From contig JAWKNZ010000020.1 of assembly GCA_041391425.1 (NCBI GenBank), positions 1 to 58,271 on the forward strand: a DNA stretch of 58,271 nt, given 5' to 3'. The stretch comes from JAWKNZ01 sp041391425. Lineage in GTDB: Bacteria > Bdellovibrionota_B > Oligoflexia > Oligoflexales > JAWKNZ01. This document shows, in pieces, positions 47,021 to 56,106 of the stretch. The notes under the pieces were generated by a model that did no database searches, was not told where the DNA came from, and was given only the letters and a program-made list of their open reading frames with translations. A program made the translations under genes and the position numbers. Within the stretch, counting starts at the first letter, position 1; every line of letters starts with the position of its first letter.

Positions 47021-47518
47021 TCAAACGCGTACAAATTTTTTTGCATTATTCCGCAATTCCGCCCCATTATCAACTTCCACATCATGAGCCGCCATTAATC
47101 TCATATTGTCATTCTCAACTTTGACATTTCCAACTCGATAAACTTGATTCTTATCCTTCGACAAATTTATTTTTCCAATTTTGATTTTAGGAGAAAAAAC
47201 ACTTAAGTTTATAGGAAACGTAGCTAATGGATCAAAAATATGAAATTCTAAATGAATTTCTCCTGACCCTAAAGCTTTAAATTTATAGTCTCCGCCATCT
47301 TTACTATTGGGAAACTTAAATGAACCTGACAGGCTATTGAGCCCTACTATCACATCATCACTCAACCTTAGGGCATTACTTGGTATTGTCATAGCGCTGC
47401 TTTTCTCTAACAAAAGTCCTTGCTCTTCAGCTATTTTACAAGAAATACATAAGAAAAATGTGATGGCTACTGCATATAAATTAATACCATAAATACTGGC
47501 TATTAGGCCCCTCCACAA
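47021..47518 (-). CDS. Hypothetical lipoprotein
   Basis: 165 residues from a TTG overlapping the end of the M16 peptidase gene by 16 nt. A hydrophobic leader ends in FFLCISC (Cys27), a likely lipobox. The mature part is beta-rich: VIVGLNSLSGSFKFP, HLEFHIFDPLATFPINLSVF and VYRVGNVKVENDNMRLMAAH. No family recognised; an envelope protein of the LptC-like or bridge-domain sort is possible but not supported by a motif. Probably co-transcribed with the M16 peptidase gene. Confidence 0.55.
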   Translation of the reverse strand: MWRGLIASIYGINLYAVAITFFLCISCKIAEEQGLLLEKSSAMTIPSNALRLSDDVIVGLNSLSGSFKFPNSKDGGDYKFKALGSGEIHLEFHIFDPLATFPINLSVFSPKIKIGKINLSKDKNQVYRVGNVKVENDNMRLMAAHDVEVDNGAELRNNAKKFVRV

Positions 47519-50133
47519 CTTTTAGGACCGACTATGACAGCATAGCCTTCATCAGAGAAAAGCCTTTGTGCCACCTTTTTTACTAGTGCTGGAGTTACTT
47601 TTTCAATTTGTTTTGGATAAAGAAGATAGTCATCATAGCCGATTCCATATACCTCCATCAAAGCCATCGTTAGAGACTGGGCATCTGTCTTCTGTAGCCC
47701 CATTTCGTGACTTCCTGAAATATAATTTATTGCCCGTTCCACTTCATTTTTGGTAGGTTCTTGTTCACAGAGATTGCGAAACTCCTGCTTCATTGCAGCT
47801 AATGCCACACTAGATTTGTCTGGAGCACAAGCAATATAAGAAGCAATAACACCAGGGTGACACCCATATGAAATAACCGGTGCCACTGCGTATGCTAAAC
47901 TTTGTTTTTCCCTTAGATTTACAAAGAGCCTTCCTCCATGCCCTCCTAGTATATTAACCAAAACATCTAGCGCAGCCCTATCCGGATCAAACCAATCCAA
48001 TCCTAAATATCCATATGCTATGTGAGACTGTTCACGCTCTTTAAAAAAATAATCAGAACCACTAATTTTACTTGTAGGAATTAGCTTCTGGGCAGCAAAC
48101 GACCGCTTTTTATCATTTTTCACAAAGTCAGCCATTTTCTCCCTAAGCCATTTTGCTACAACTTCTTGCTTAAATGGCCCTACCGCAGCAAAAACCCACG
48201 GGCCTTCGCTAGCATAATTTACAAACTTTTGGCATAAGCCCATACGATCAAAATTACTGGTGGTCTGTTTTGTGCCATAACTTGGAGTTGCATAGGGGTG
48301 TGATCCAAATAGCTTTTCTTGAAATTTACGAAAACATAAAGCTGATGGAGAGTCATCCTGCGTTGCAAATGTCTCTTTAAGCTCAAGTGAAAAAAGCTCC
48401 CACTGTTCTTCAGGAAATACTGGATGCAAAAGTGTATCAAGCATTAGATCAGTTAGCTCTTGAGAATCCTTAGCGAGACAGTGGAGACTAGCTCCTAAGC
48501 TGTCTTTGCCAGAAAATCCAGATAATGATGCTCCTAGTTCCTCTATCTTATGTACTAGCTCTTTATGAGCTACTTCAGTAGATTCTAAAGCAATTAAATT
48601 AGAAAAAGCATTTTGCTGCCCATACTCTTCAGGACTTTCGGAACGGCTGCCACCTTCTGTAGCTGCAGTCAAAGCAAATAGCTGACAATCCTCGACTTGC
48701 CTATAAACAAAACGAATTCCATCCGCTATGTCCACAACGTTTGGCTCACGAGAGTGGTGCGTACCTTTTTTATTCACATTCTCAGAAGGTTTGTTTACTG
48801 GAGTCAAATTTACGCTTTGCAAGCCTTTTTGATAGGCGTCTAAAACCTGCTTTTCACTCAACTGAGAGTCTTTTGGGATAAGCCCGACGATAACAGCAGT
48901 ATCTAAAGCAAACCATCGTTCCACCGCACTTTGAATAAGCTCAGGAGTCATAGCATTGACCGTTGCATGGTAAGCATCCTCAGAATACACCTTTTCTGGA
49001 GTGGTAAGCCCATAACCAAGGCTCTTGGCCTGACCTTCAGCAGTTTCATCACGATAAAGTTTGTCAGAAAGCAGATTAATTTTTGCTTTATCAATCTCTC
49101 TCTTGGTTATAGGTTCAATTGTTGTTAACCGCTTAAGCTCTTTTGCCAACAACTCAACCGCTTTTAAATAGGTACTCTCATTAGCATGGGCACTTAATGC
49201 AAAAATTCCGGGAAACTGAGGTGAAAAAGACGAAGCTCCGATAGCCACAACAGCTTTTTCTGCTTCTCTAATTCTTTGATTTAACCTGCTAGTTGTTCCG
49301 GTCCCGAGCACAAAAGATACGATATCAAGCGCAATAGAATCAACATCTCTAGCATCCGGGCCAGGCACTACAATCTCTAACTTTGCCAAATTAAAATCAT
49401 CTCTTATTAGCGTCACTTCTGAAGATTTCGGAAAACACGTCTTTGGCCAAGAGATCAAGTCGGCCTTCGTAGACGCCGCCGAGCTTGAAAAATATTCTTT
49501 AATGTCAGTAAGCATAGCGCCGCTTTCAAAATCACCGACAGCTACAACGCTCATATTTTGTGGTTTATACCAACGTTTATAAAACTTAAGAACTTTATCA
49601 CGATTAAATGATGAGACTGTTTCCGCATCTCCGATTACAGGCCGACCAGCTTCAGAGTCAGAATAACAACGCGCAAAAATCATCCTCCCGACTTTGCCAG
49701 AAGGATCATCAAGACCTCTTTTAATTTCTTCAAGCACAACTTTTTTTTCAGCCTCTAATTCATTTGCATCAAAAGAACTATTGAAAATCGCATCGGATAA
49801 TAAATCTACCCCTAAACGAGCATGCTTAGAGGATAAGGTGAGATAAAACACAGTCCGATCAAATGTTGTATAAGCATTAATATCGCCACCACAGGCCTCA
49901 ACTAAATGGCCAATTTCCCCCACCCCCCTCTTTTGAGTGCCTTTAAAAAGCATATGTTCAATAAAGTGAGCCATTCCTCTTTCATCAGGCTCTTCATGCA
50001 AAGATCCAGCCTTAATCCAACACTGAATTGAAACAGCTTTTGATTGATGGTTTTCCTTAAGAGCAACTTCGATGCCATTGGCTAATCTTTCATATCGCAA
50101 CAATCTAAACTCCATTAATCTATCGAACAGCAA
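47503..50133 (-). CDS. M16-family zinc metallopeptidase, double-domain
   Basis: 876 residues, with two M16 halves in one chain. The first half has the inverted zinc motif AHFIEHMLFKG (His56, Glu59, His60) and downstream Glu in ELEAEKKVVLEEIKRG, so it should be catalytic. The second half (from about 470; HSREPNVVDIADGIRFVY) lacks HxxEH and is the usual inactive partner, with GHGGRLFVNLREKQSLAYAV near its end. The family (pitrilysin/processing-peptidase-like) degrades peptides in the periplasm or processes exported proteins. No signal peptide is obvious, so location is uncertain. Met7 is an alternative start. Confidence 0.9.
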   Translation of the reverse strand: MLFDRLMEFRLLRYERLANGIEVALKENHQSKAVSIQCWIKAGSLHEEPDERGMAHFIEHMLFKGTQKRGVGEIGHLVEACGGDINAYTTFDRTVFYLTLSSKHARLGVDLLSDAIFNSSFDANELEAEKKVVLEEIKRGLDDPSGKVGRMIFARCYSDSEAGRPVIGDAETVSSFNRDKVLKFYKRWYKPQNMSVVAVGDFESGAMLTDIKEYFSSSAASTKADLISWPKTCFPKSSEVTLIRDDFNLAKLEIVVPGPDARDVDSIALDIVSFVLGTGTTSRLNQRIREAEKAVVAIGASSFSPQFPGIFALSAHANESTYLKAVELLAKELKRLTTIEPITKREIDKAKINLLSDKLYRDETAEGQAKSLGYGLTTPEKVYSEDAYHATVNAMTPELIQSAVERWFALDTAVIVGLIPKDSQLSEKQVLDAYQKGLQSVNLTPVNKPSENVNKKGTHHSREPNVVDIADGIRFVYRQVEDCQLFALTAATEGGSRSESPEEYGQQNAFSNLIALESTEVAHKELVHKIEELGASLSGFSGKDSLGASLHCLAKDSQELTDLMLDTLLHPVFPEEQWELFSLELKETFATQDDSPSALCFRKFQEKLFGSHPYATPSYGTKQTTSNFDRMGLCQKFVNYASEGPWVFAAVGPFKQEVVAKWLREKMADFVKNDKKRSFAAQKLIPTSKISGSDYFFKEREQSHIAYGYLGLDWFDPDRAALDVLVNILGGHGGRLFVNLREKQSLAYAVAPVISYGCHPGVIASYIACAPDKSSVALAAMKQEFRNLCEQEPTKNEVERAINYISGSHEMGLQKTDAQSLTMALMEVYGIGYDDYLLYPKQIEKVTPALVKKVAQRLFSDEGYAVIVGPKSCGGA

Positions 50134-50163
50134 AAAATGTTTAATTTAGAAAATCAAACCCCT

Positions 50164-51267
50164 CTATAAAGCAACATCCAATCCTAAGTTGATTGCTTGA
50201 TGCAGCTCTGTACTACTAGATAAGTAGGGCCTTGATATTAAATAAGACAGGGAAACTTTATTATTGACGACAGCAACCCCTCCAGAAAGGCTCTTTCTTT
50301 GATCAGGCCCTAGCTCATGACCATATGCGCCGAGTATTCTCAACATATTTTGTACGCGAGCTGAAAACGAAACCGTCACCATCTTTTCCGAATCCAATGA
50401 CTTCAACTGGGTAATCGTCTCTTTTTCTGTATTAGATTCACTATTACTATCAGAAGTGGAAGGAAAGCCAACCTTTTGTTCTTGTAGAACACGTTGGCGA
50501 TCACGGTAGTCTAAATGAAGGCTAACATTGCTACCATTTAATAAGTATGCCAGCCCTGCACGATAAATGCGTGGGGCATAGTCCTTAACCCGGTCATTTG
50601 CTAAGTTTTCAGCCGAAACACCAAACCTAAGCGTAGGAACCAATAAACCAGCGACACCAATTCCAAGCGTATTGCCTTTAATCATATTGGCTTCGGAAGG
50701 GTTATCAATATTCCAAGCCTCCACGTATTGGCCACCTATCCCTAAAGCAAACGCATTAAATGCATGCCCGACACCAAGTGAAATCCTTTTTCTGACAGGC
50801 GAATCATAAAGAATCTGCTGCAAACCATTAAGATCAGTGGTGGGCTCTGGCTCCATTCCCAAATAATCATCTTGGGAGGAGGTATATGCAATGCCTGCAG
50901 CAATGGAGCTTGATGTAGAATCGACAATGCCTGCCTGATAATATTCACGGCCAACCGACGGCCAATGGTAGCCAGCCGAAACCTGGTACTGGCGTTCAAG
51001 GGGTAGCATAGCTGGATTTAATTTAACTGAGGACAAACCACCCGCGGCCGCAATACCAGCATTAGAAAACCCAAGGCTGTGACCAGCTGTACTTTCATAT
51101 TCATCTGGCACCTTAGGCACTTCCTTGGCTAAAAGACTAGGGTTAAAAGTGGCAATAATAATTGATAGGACAGCATAAGCCAAAATATTATTACGTTGCT
51201 TTAAAAGACTGAAGCTATCTATAATATAGACAAAATCTTTTACATATATAGTCCTAGCGAAACACAT
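50164..51267 (-). CDS. Outer-membrane protein (FadL/TraF-like barrel)
   Basis: 367 residues. A signal peptide lies at about 27-47 (NNILAYAVLSIIIATFNPSL, LLA end); the start may really be further in. The mature start GHSLGFSNAGIAAAGGLSSV, then LNPAMLPLERQYQVSAGYHW, is the N...NPA signature of FadL-like/PorV-type outer-membrane proteins. It is followed by alternating strands such as KRISLGVGHAFNAFALGIGG and RFGVSAENLAND, and an aromatic-type end. It is probably a beta barrel or barrel-assembly partner, and follows the M16 gene on the same strand by 30 bp. Confidence 0.72.
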   Translation of the reverse strand: MCFARTIYVKDFVYIIDSFSLLKQRNNILAYAVLSIIIATFNPSLLAKEVPKVPDEYESTAGHSLGFSNAGIAAAGGLSSVKLNPAMLPLERQYQVSAGYHWPSVGREYYQAGIVDSTSSSIAAGIAYTSSQDDYLGMEPEPTTDLNGLQQILYDSPVRKRISLGVGHAFNAFALGIGGQYVEAWNIDNPSEANMIKGNTLGIGVAGLLVPTLRFGVSAENLANDRVKDYAPRIYRAGLAYLLNGSNVSLHLDYRDRQRVLQEQKVGFPSTSDSNSESNTEKETITQLKSLDSEKMVTVSFSARVQNMLRILGAYGHELGPDQRKSLSGGVAVVNNKVSLSYLISRPYLSSSTELHQAINLGLDVAL

Positions 51268-51494
51268 ACCATCCCTCCACCTAATCCAGCCTAAAATACC
51301 AATATAAGAGATACTTTATAATAATACTCTAAATATATGGCCTTCGTCTTGTCTAGGTAGGGAAAAATAAAGCTTCTTTAAGGCCCAGACTTAGATGCTG
51401 CTTGGCATTCAGGGCCTCAAGACAAATAATAAAACCTCAATTTAATATGTGCCTAAAGCAATCCTGAAAATGTAGGCATCAAGCAGCTCAACCA

Positions 51495-51857
51495 TCATGT
51501 TGCAGGGGTAGTAGATTTTACTTTCTTTTGGTTCGAATCAGTAGCTAGCTGTTTGGTCAATGAAACAACATGCTCTTTAATAATCTTGATAGCAGCGCCA
51601 TTAACTTCAATGGTCACAAAAGAATCAGCGATAGATTTTATACGGCCGATAATCCCACCAGTCGTAATAACTTCATCACCAATCTTTAATTCTTTTAGCA
51701 GTGCCTGATGATCTCTAGCTTTTTTTGCCTGTGGTCTGATCATAAAAAAATACAAAATAAATAAAAAACCTAATGGCAAAATAAGCATTTCTACCATTGA
51801 CGGTTGAGGTTGCCCTTGTGTCTGGGCATAAGCAGTACTAATTAATGAAAAATCCAT
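51495..51857 (-). CDS. yajC: Preprotein translocase subunit YajC
   Basis: 120 residues. A short periplasmic N terminus, then one membrane helix (MLILPLGFLFILYFFMIRPQ), then the YajC block AKKARDHQALLKELKIGDEV and ITTGGIIGRIKSIADSFVTI. It associates with SecDF-YidC at the inner membrane. Full length for the family. In many genomes secD/secF follow; here the next gene in the direction of transcription is the outer-membrane protein, so that link is broken. Confidence 0.95.
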   Translation of the reverse strand: MDFSLISTAYAQTQGQPQPSMVEMLILPLGFLFILYFFMIRPQAKKARDHQALLKELKIGDEVITTGGIIGRIKSIADSFVTIEVNGAAIKIIKEHVVSLTKQLATDSNQKKVKSTTPAT

Positions 51858-52050
51858 GAATATCTTCTCCTACAAGCTCTTCGGCCGTCAAAACTATCTT
51901 ACCTATAGGTAATTTTCAAGCTATGTGTTTTTTTATGCCAGCCCTTTTATTTATTACATCTATAATTAATTGATATTACTAGGTAAAATTGTCAAAGCAA
52001 CTACCTTAAAAATTGATGGCTAACCTAAAGGCGGGGGTTGGGGTATGCAG

Positions 52051-52123
52051 GATCATCACGTTGAGTGAAACGAAGGATCTCGAAATTATTCAGCAAGAGT
52101 ACGAGATTAGAGATTCTTCAACT
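52051..52123 (+). repeat. Eroded GAGTGAAACGAAGGATCT hairpin
   Basis: GAGTGAAACGAAGGATCTCG followed about 20 nt later by CGAGATTAGAGATTCTTCAA gives an imperfect hairpin. It is related to the intact hairpin at 52825-52892 but carries several changes. It sits in the 304-bp gap between yajC and the ICMT-like gene. Confidence 0.6.
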
Positions 52124-52161
52124 TAGATAATCGAAAATTCTACGATGCAACACTTTCGGTA

Positions 52162-52731
52162 TTATACAGTTTGTTCATCCTGATAATAAGCAAGGTGGCT
52201 CGCTTCTTTGGGTATAATTCTTATATAAAGACCAATTGTAGAAATGAGATAAAAAACCGTCGAAAATTGGGAACCAAGCAACAGACAAAATCCACAACCT
52301 TCAGCAAGTCTTGCAATATATTCCGGATGAGAAAGCCAGCGGTATGGGCCTAATTTTGTTTTTACAAATCCACGACATGCTAACAACCTTCTTGTCCATA
52401 GCCAGCCTAATGAATGGATAACCCAAATACGCAATAGCGCTCCAAATAAGATCATAATAAAAGATAAGGGTAAAAAAAATTGTGGTTCATAAGAGACAAG
52501 GCTAAAACTTAGCGGAAGCCTATACTTTATAAAATATTCTCCTGCCGCCAAAAAAAATGTTAGCCATGGCAACAGATAATATATTTGCATCAAGCGTGAA
52601 TGGATTTCTCTAGCACCACGAGAAACTAATAAATAATAATTTGATCTGTGCCTTCTAGATTCAGCTAAAAACTGAATAGAATACGCAAATATCAGCCCTA
52701 GCCAAATCATAAACAACTGCATCTGCCACAC
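52162..52731 (-). CDS. Isoprenylcysteine carboxyl methyltransferase (ICMT)-family membrane protein
   Basis: 189 residues with four or five hydrophobic segments (MQLFMIWLGLIFAYSIQFLA; LSFIMILFGALLRIWVIHSL; GFCLLLGSQFSTVFYLISTI). The central motif KLGPYRWLSHPEYIARLAEG is the GPY+..RHPxYxA SAM-binding signature of the bacterial ICMT/PEMT-like family, and a late Glu in IPKEASHL aligns with the family's EExxL. It probably methylates a lipid or small molecule in the membrane; the substrate is unknown. Confidence 0.8.
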   Translation of the reverse strand: MWQMQLFMIWLGLIFAYSIQFLAESRRHRSNYYLLVSRGAREIHSRLMQIYYLLPWLTFFLAAGEYFIKYRLPLSFSLVSYEPQFFLPLSFIMILFGALLRIWVIHSLGWLWTRRLLACRGFVKTKLGPYRWLSHPEYIARLAEGCGFCLLLGSQFSTVFYLISTIGLYIRIIPKEASHLAYYQDEQTV

Positions 52732-52774
52732 CCTAGTATTTAAATATCACTACATAATAATACAAAATTTTATA

Positions 52775-52939
52775 GTAACTATTCAGCGTATTTTTTATCT
52801 GATCGATTCAAAGCCTTGACTGCCCGTCATCCTGAGTGAAACGAAGGATCTCGAAATTGCGAAATAGATCCTTCGTTTCACTCAGGATGACGATGTATCA
52901 AGCGACATATTGAAGGGAAAAGATACGCCGAATAGTTAC
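52775..52939. repeat. Miniature inverted-repeat element, family C copy 1 (165 bp)
   Basis: Terminal inverted repeats GTAACTATTCAGCGTA and TACGCCGAATAGTTAC (one mismatch) are flanked by an exact 8-bp direct repeat ATTTTATA at 52767-52774 and 52940-52947. The centre (52825-52892) is a near-perfect hairpin whose arms are CGTCATCCTGAGTGAAACGA and its complement. It lies between divergent genes, so it may affect their promoters. Confidence 0.9.
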
Positions 52940-53180
52940 ATTTTATAAAAAAATGTTTCAATACAATTTTCTGAAAATTCCAAAATTCTTTTCAAAAAAC
53001 CAGAGATAATAACATTTTATTTCGTTAAGGCCACTCAATGAAATAAAGCTTCTTAAACAAAAAGCAAGTTTTATAATGACTCATTTTCTAAACTTTTTGT
53101 ACAAACAACCGAATTATCTGCAAGCTCTATTTTTTCTTATAGTTCATTAATAAAGTCCTTTAAAAAAGGAGACAACGCTG

Positions 53181-53540
53181 ATGTTTTTATTACGTATAAA
53201 GAAAGTATTACTTTGTTGTACACCTGCGATCCTACTCACAGTCGTTATCTCATGCGGAGCTGGCGAACAAGATGATACCACAACCACAAGTGCAACCTTA
53301 AATTGGACTACTGATGTCGCCCCAATTGTAGCTTCAAGCTGTGGAGGTAGCGGTTGTCATGAACAAGGAAAAGACCCAGGCGGTGTTATCTATGTTGGCA
53401 ATGAAGCTAACTTTAAAGCCAGCAAAACAGATACCATTAAAAGATTAAATCTAAGCTCCTCTAATAATGATTATATGCCAAGGGACTCAAGCCTTTCTGC
53501 AGCTAATAAAGAAAAACTAATTAATTTTCTTAACCAATAA
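53181..53540 (+). CDS. Small c-type-cytochrome-like lipoprotein
   Basis: 119 residues with an AAAAGGAGA ribosome site 9-10 nt upstream. The signal ends in TVVISC (Cys25), a lipobox. The mature part has VAPIVASSCGGSGCHEQG, a CX4CH variant (Cys54, Cys59, His60) of the heme c motif that is common in planctomycete/delta-type single-heme proteins. A candidate axial Met lies in DYMPRDSSLS. The C terminus (ANKEKLINFLNQ) is the usual closing helix. It probably carries electrons at the periplasmic face. Heme binding through CX4CH is inferred. Confidence 0.7.
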   Translation: MFLLRIKKVLLCCTPAILLTVVISCGAGEQDDTTTTSATLNWTTDVAPIVASSCGGSGCHEQGKDPGGVIYVGNEANFKASKTDTIKRLNLSSSNNDYMPRDSSLSAANKEKLINFLNQ

Positions 53541-53573
53541 ACTGACATTGATCTAAAAAATAATTCCAATCTC

Positions 53574-53605
53574 AGGCTAAGTATCAATCTCTTAATACTT
53601 AGCCT
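53574..53605. terminator. Strong hairpin terminator
   Basis: AGGCTAAGTAT at 53574-53584 and its exact complement ATACTTAGCCT at 53595-53605 form an 11-bp perfect stem with a 10-nt loop, 34 nt after the cytochrome-like gene. The following sequence, CCTACTTTTAC, holds only a short T run. Confidence 0.6.
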
Positions 53606-53813
53606 CCTACTTTTACGGCTAAATAATAGTCCAGAAAATCTCCATTAAGTTTTCGATCTTAATATCCACTTATCATAAGAGCCTATGCATTAAGCAAATT
53701 TTAGGCCCACAATATTTTAGATAAAATCACAGGCGTAGATAAAAACACTTGGCAAAGAAAGCCCCCTAGGTTAGTAATGACTCCAAATTAAAGGCTAACC
53801 ATGTGAAAATTCT

Positions 53814-55881
53814 ATGATTGATATCAATGGCTTAAATTCAGAACAACGAAGTGCTGTCGTAAATTTTTCTGGACCAACCCTAATCCTTGCTGGTGCTGGC
53901 ACTGGCAAAACTAGGGTCATTACCACGCGTATTGCCTATATGCTTAGAAATGGTGTTAGTAGCAAAAACGTAGCTGCTATGACATTTACCAATAAAGCCG
54001 CCAAGGAGATGCGCGAACGCGTCGGTGAACTCATTGGCAAATCACAAGCAAAAAATTTAAGTATAGGTACGTTTCATAGTTTTTGTATTAATATTTTGCG
54101 GCAGTATGGCTCACATCTTGGATTGAGCAAACGGTTCACATTAGTCGGCACCTCTGATCAAATAGATCTAGTGCGAAAATCGTTAGAAGAAAAAGCATGG
54201 TCCAATCACTTTAAGGCAGACAGCCTTCTCTATGAAATCAATCAGTGTAAAAACTGGCTTATTAGTCCAGATGATCTAAAAAAAGGCATCTTACCTAGGC
54301 ACTCTGTGAGCGACCCTGCTATTTTAGCAGAGGTTTACGAGCTGTATGAAAGACAGCTTCAGTTAAATCGTGCCATCGATTTTGACGATTGTATTTTCAA
54401 AGTTGTAAAACTTTTACGTGAATTTCCAGAAATAAAAGCAAAACTTAGTGAAAAATACCGCTATCTTTTGATCGACGAGTTCCAAGATACCAACTCTAGC
54501 CAGTTTGCTATTATCGAAGAGATGGCAACTGAACACCTAAACGTATGCGTGGTAGGAGATGATGACCAATCAATCTATAGCTGGCGGGGGGCGATGTATG
54601 AAACTATGGAAAAATTCAAAACGACGTTTCCAACAACAAAGATTATCAAGTTAGAACAAAACTACCGCTGCACCAATATCATTCTCAACGCTGCTAACTC
54701 GGTTATAAAAAATAACTCCCAAAGGATGAAAAAAACTCTTTGGAGCGCAAGCTCTGATGAAACCCCTATCGTGATAGCTCCTTCTTCAGATGCAGTAGAA
54801 GAAGCTAGGTGGGTAGCATCAAAATGTATAGAACTTTTAGGTATAGGATTTAAGCCGGCTGATATTGCAATCCTCTACCGTTCAAACTCTCAAGCAAAAT
54901 TAATGGAAATGGCTTTACGTGAATGCACAGTCTCATACAAAACATTTGGTGGCCAAAGCTTTTTTGAACGCAGAGAAGTAAAGATTTTCTTGGGCTATTT
55001 AAGGCTTGTTGCTAATCCTGACGACCATTTAGCTCTCTGGAGGGTTATTAACTCTCCGGTCAGAGGCCTGGGGCTAAAAAGTCAGGAAAAAATTGAAGCC
55101 AATGCTTTAAATTTCCACACTAGCCCTTATGCTATCCTAAGAGACAAAAGTAACGAATACTTTAAAGGTAAAACACTTCAAGCTATCACTGAGCTTGTGC
55201 AGCACATCGAAACCCTACGCTCTCTTACTTTAAAAACACCTGAAGACATGGCCGAGGTTAGGACGTCAAATTATAAAGAGATTTAAGTTAGATGAAGAGG
55301 TCAAGCGCAGCATCCTAACTTATATGGCTAGGCATCACAAAATCGAAAATCTTAATTCCCTTCCCAATTGGCTATCTGCCAGTGCTGAAGAGATGATAAA
55401 CGACACTGCAGCCTTGGATGCCTTCCAATTATTAGATAAATTAACCCTATCGGAAGCTCCCTCGGAAAAACAGAAAGAAGAAAGCCATGACTATGCCTCT
55501 CTCATGACAATCCATGCTTCTAAAGGTTTAGAATTTCCTGTTGTGTTTCTTGTAGGCTGTGAGGAAGGTTTACTACCACACAAAAATAGTGTGAATGAAC
55601 TCCATGGAGTTAACGAAGAACGTAGATTATTTTATGTTGCTCTAACTAGGGCAAAAATTCGCCTCCATTTAACGTATTCGGCATTTCGGCAAACTGGCTT
55701 CCAAAAAGAAAGTCGTATACCATCTCGCTTTCTGAAAGAGTTACCAGAGGAACTTAACCAATTGGAAAGTGTCGAGTCATTTCGAAATAATTACCTAAAG
55801 CAGAAAGAAGAAAATAAAAATAAAACAGTTAATAAATTAGCAAAAATTAGGCAAAGTCTACTTAGTGGAGAGTGGAATTAA
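53814..55881 (+). CDS. UvrD/PcrA/Rep-type DNA helicase, frameshifted
   Basis: Superfamily 1A helicase, about 689 residues when two frames are joined. 53814-55286 holds Q-motif LNSEQRSAV, Walker A LAGAGTGKTRVI, FTNKAAKEMRERV, the DEFQDTN Walker B region, VVGDDDQSIYSWRGA and LEQNYRC. The +1 frame to 55881 holds GRQIIKRFKLDEEVKRSILT, then SLMTIHASKGLEFPVVFLVG and EERRLFYVALTRAKIRLHLT. The break is near 55264-55272 (GAGGTTAGG), where removing one base gives MAELGRQIIK or MAEVGRQIIK. The enzyme unwinds DNA in repair and replication restart. An assembly error is quite possible. Rep and PcrA cannot be separated by eye. Confidence 0.9.
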
Positions 55882-55933
55882 AATTGAGGATCTATATGAG
55901 TGATTCTAATGAAAACATTTTCTAAGTACAATT

Positions 55934-56052
55934 GTAACTATTCAGCGTATCTTTTCCCTTCAATATGACGCTTGATACATCGTCATCCTCATATGGATGA
56001 CGGGCAGTCAAGGCTTTGAATCGATCAGATAAAAATTACGCTGAATAGTTAC
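55934..56052. repeat. Miniature inverted-repeat element, family C copy 2 (119 bp)
   Basis: Same ends as copy 1 (GTAACTATTCAGCGTA ... TACGCTGAATAGTTAC with one or two changes inside), flanked by an exact 8-bp direct repeat GTACAATT at 55926-55933 and 56053-56060. It lies in the opposite orientation to copy 1 and lacks the inner GAGTGAAACGAAGGATCT hairpin, keeping only CGTCATCC-N4-GGATGACG. It sits between the convergent helicase and sigma-factor genes. Confidence 0.9.
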
Positions 56053-56106
56053 GTACAATTTAAGACAGGACATAAAGCAATTAAAGGTTTAGAAAGCTCC
56101 TCTACA

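Noticed and set aside
50742..50999. 85-residue frame inside the outer-membrane protein gene
   Set aside because: Out-of-frame shadow of a gene with a clear signal peptide and barrel-type motif.
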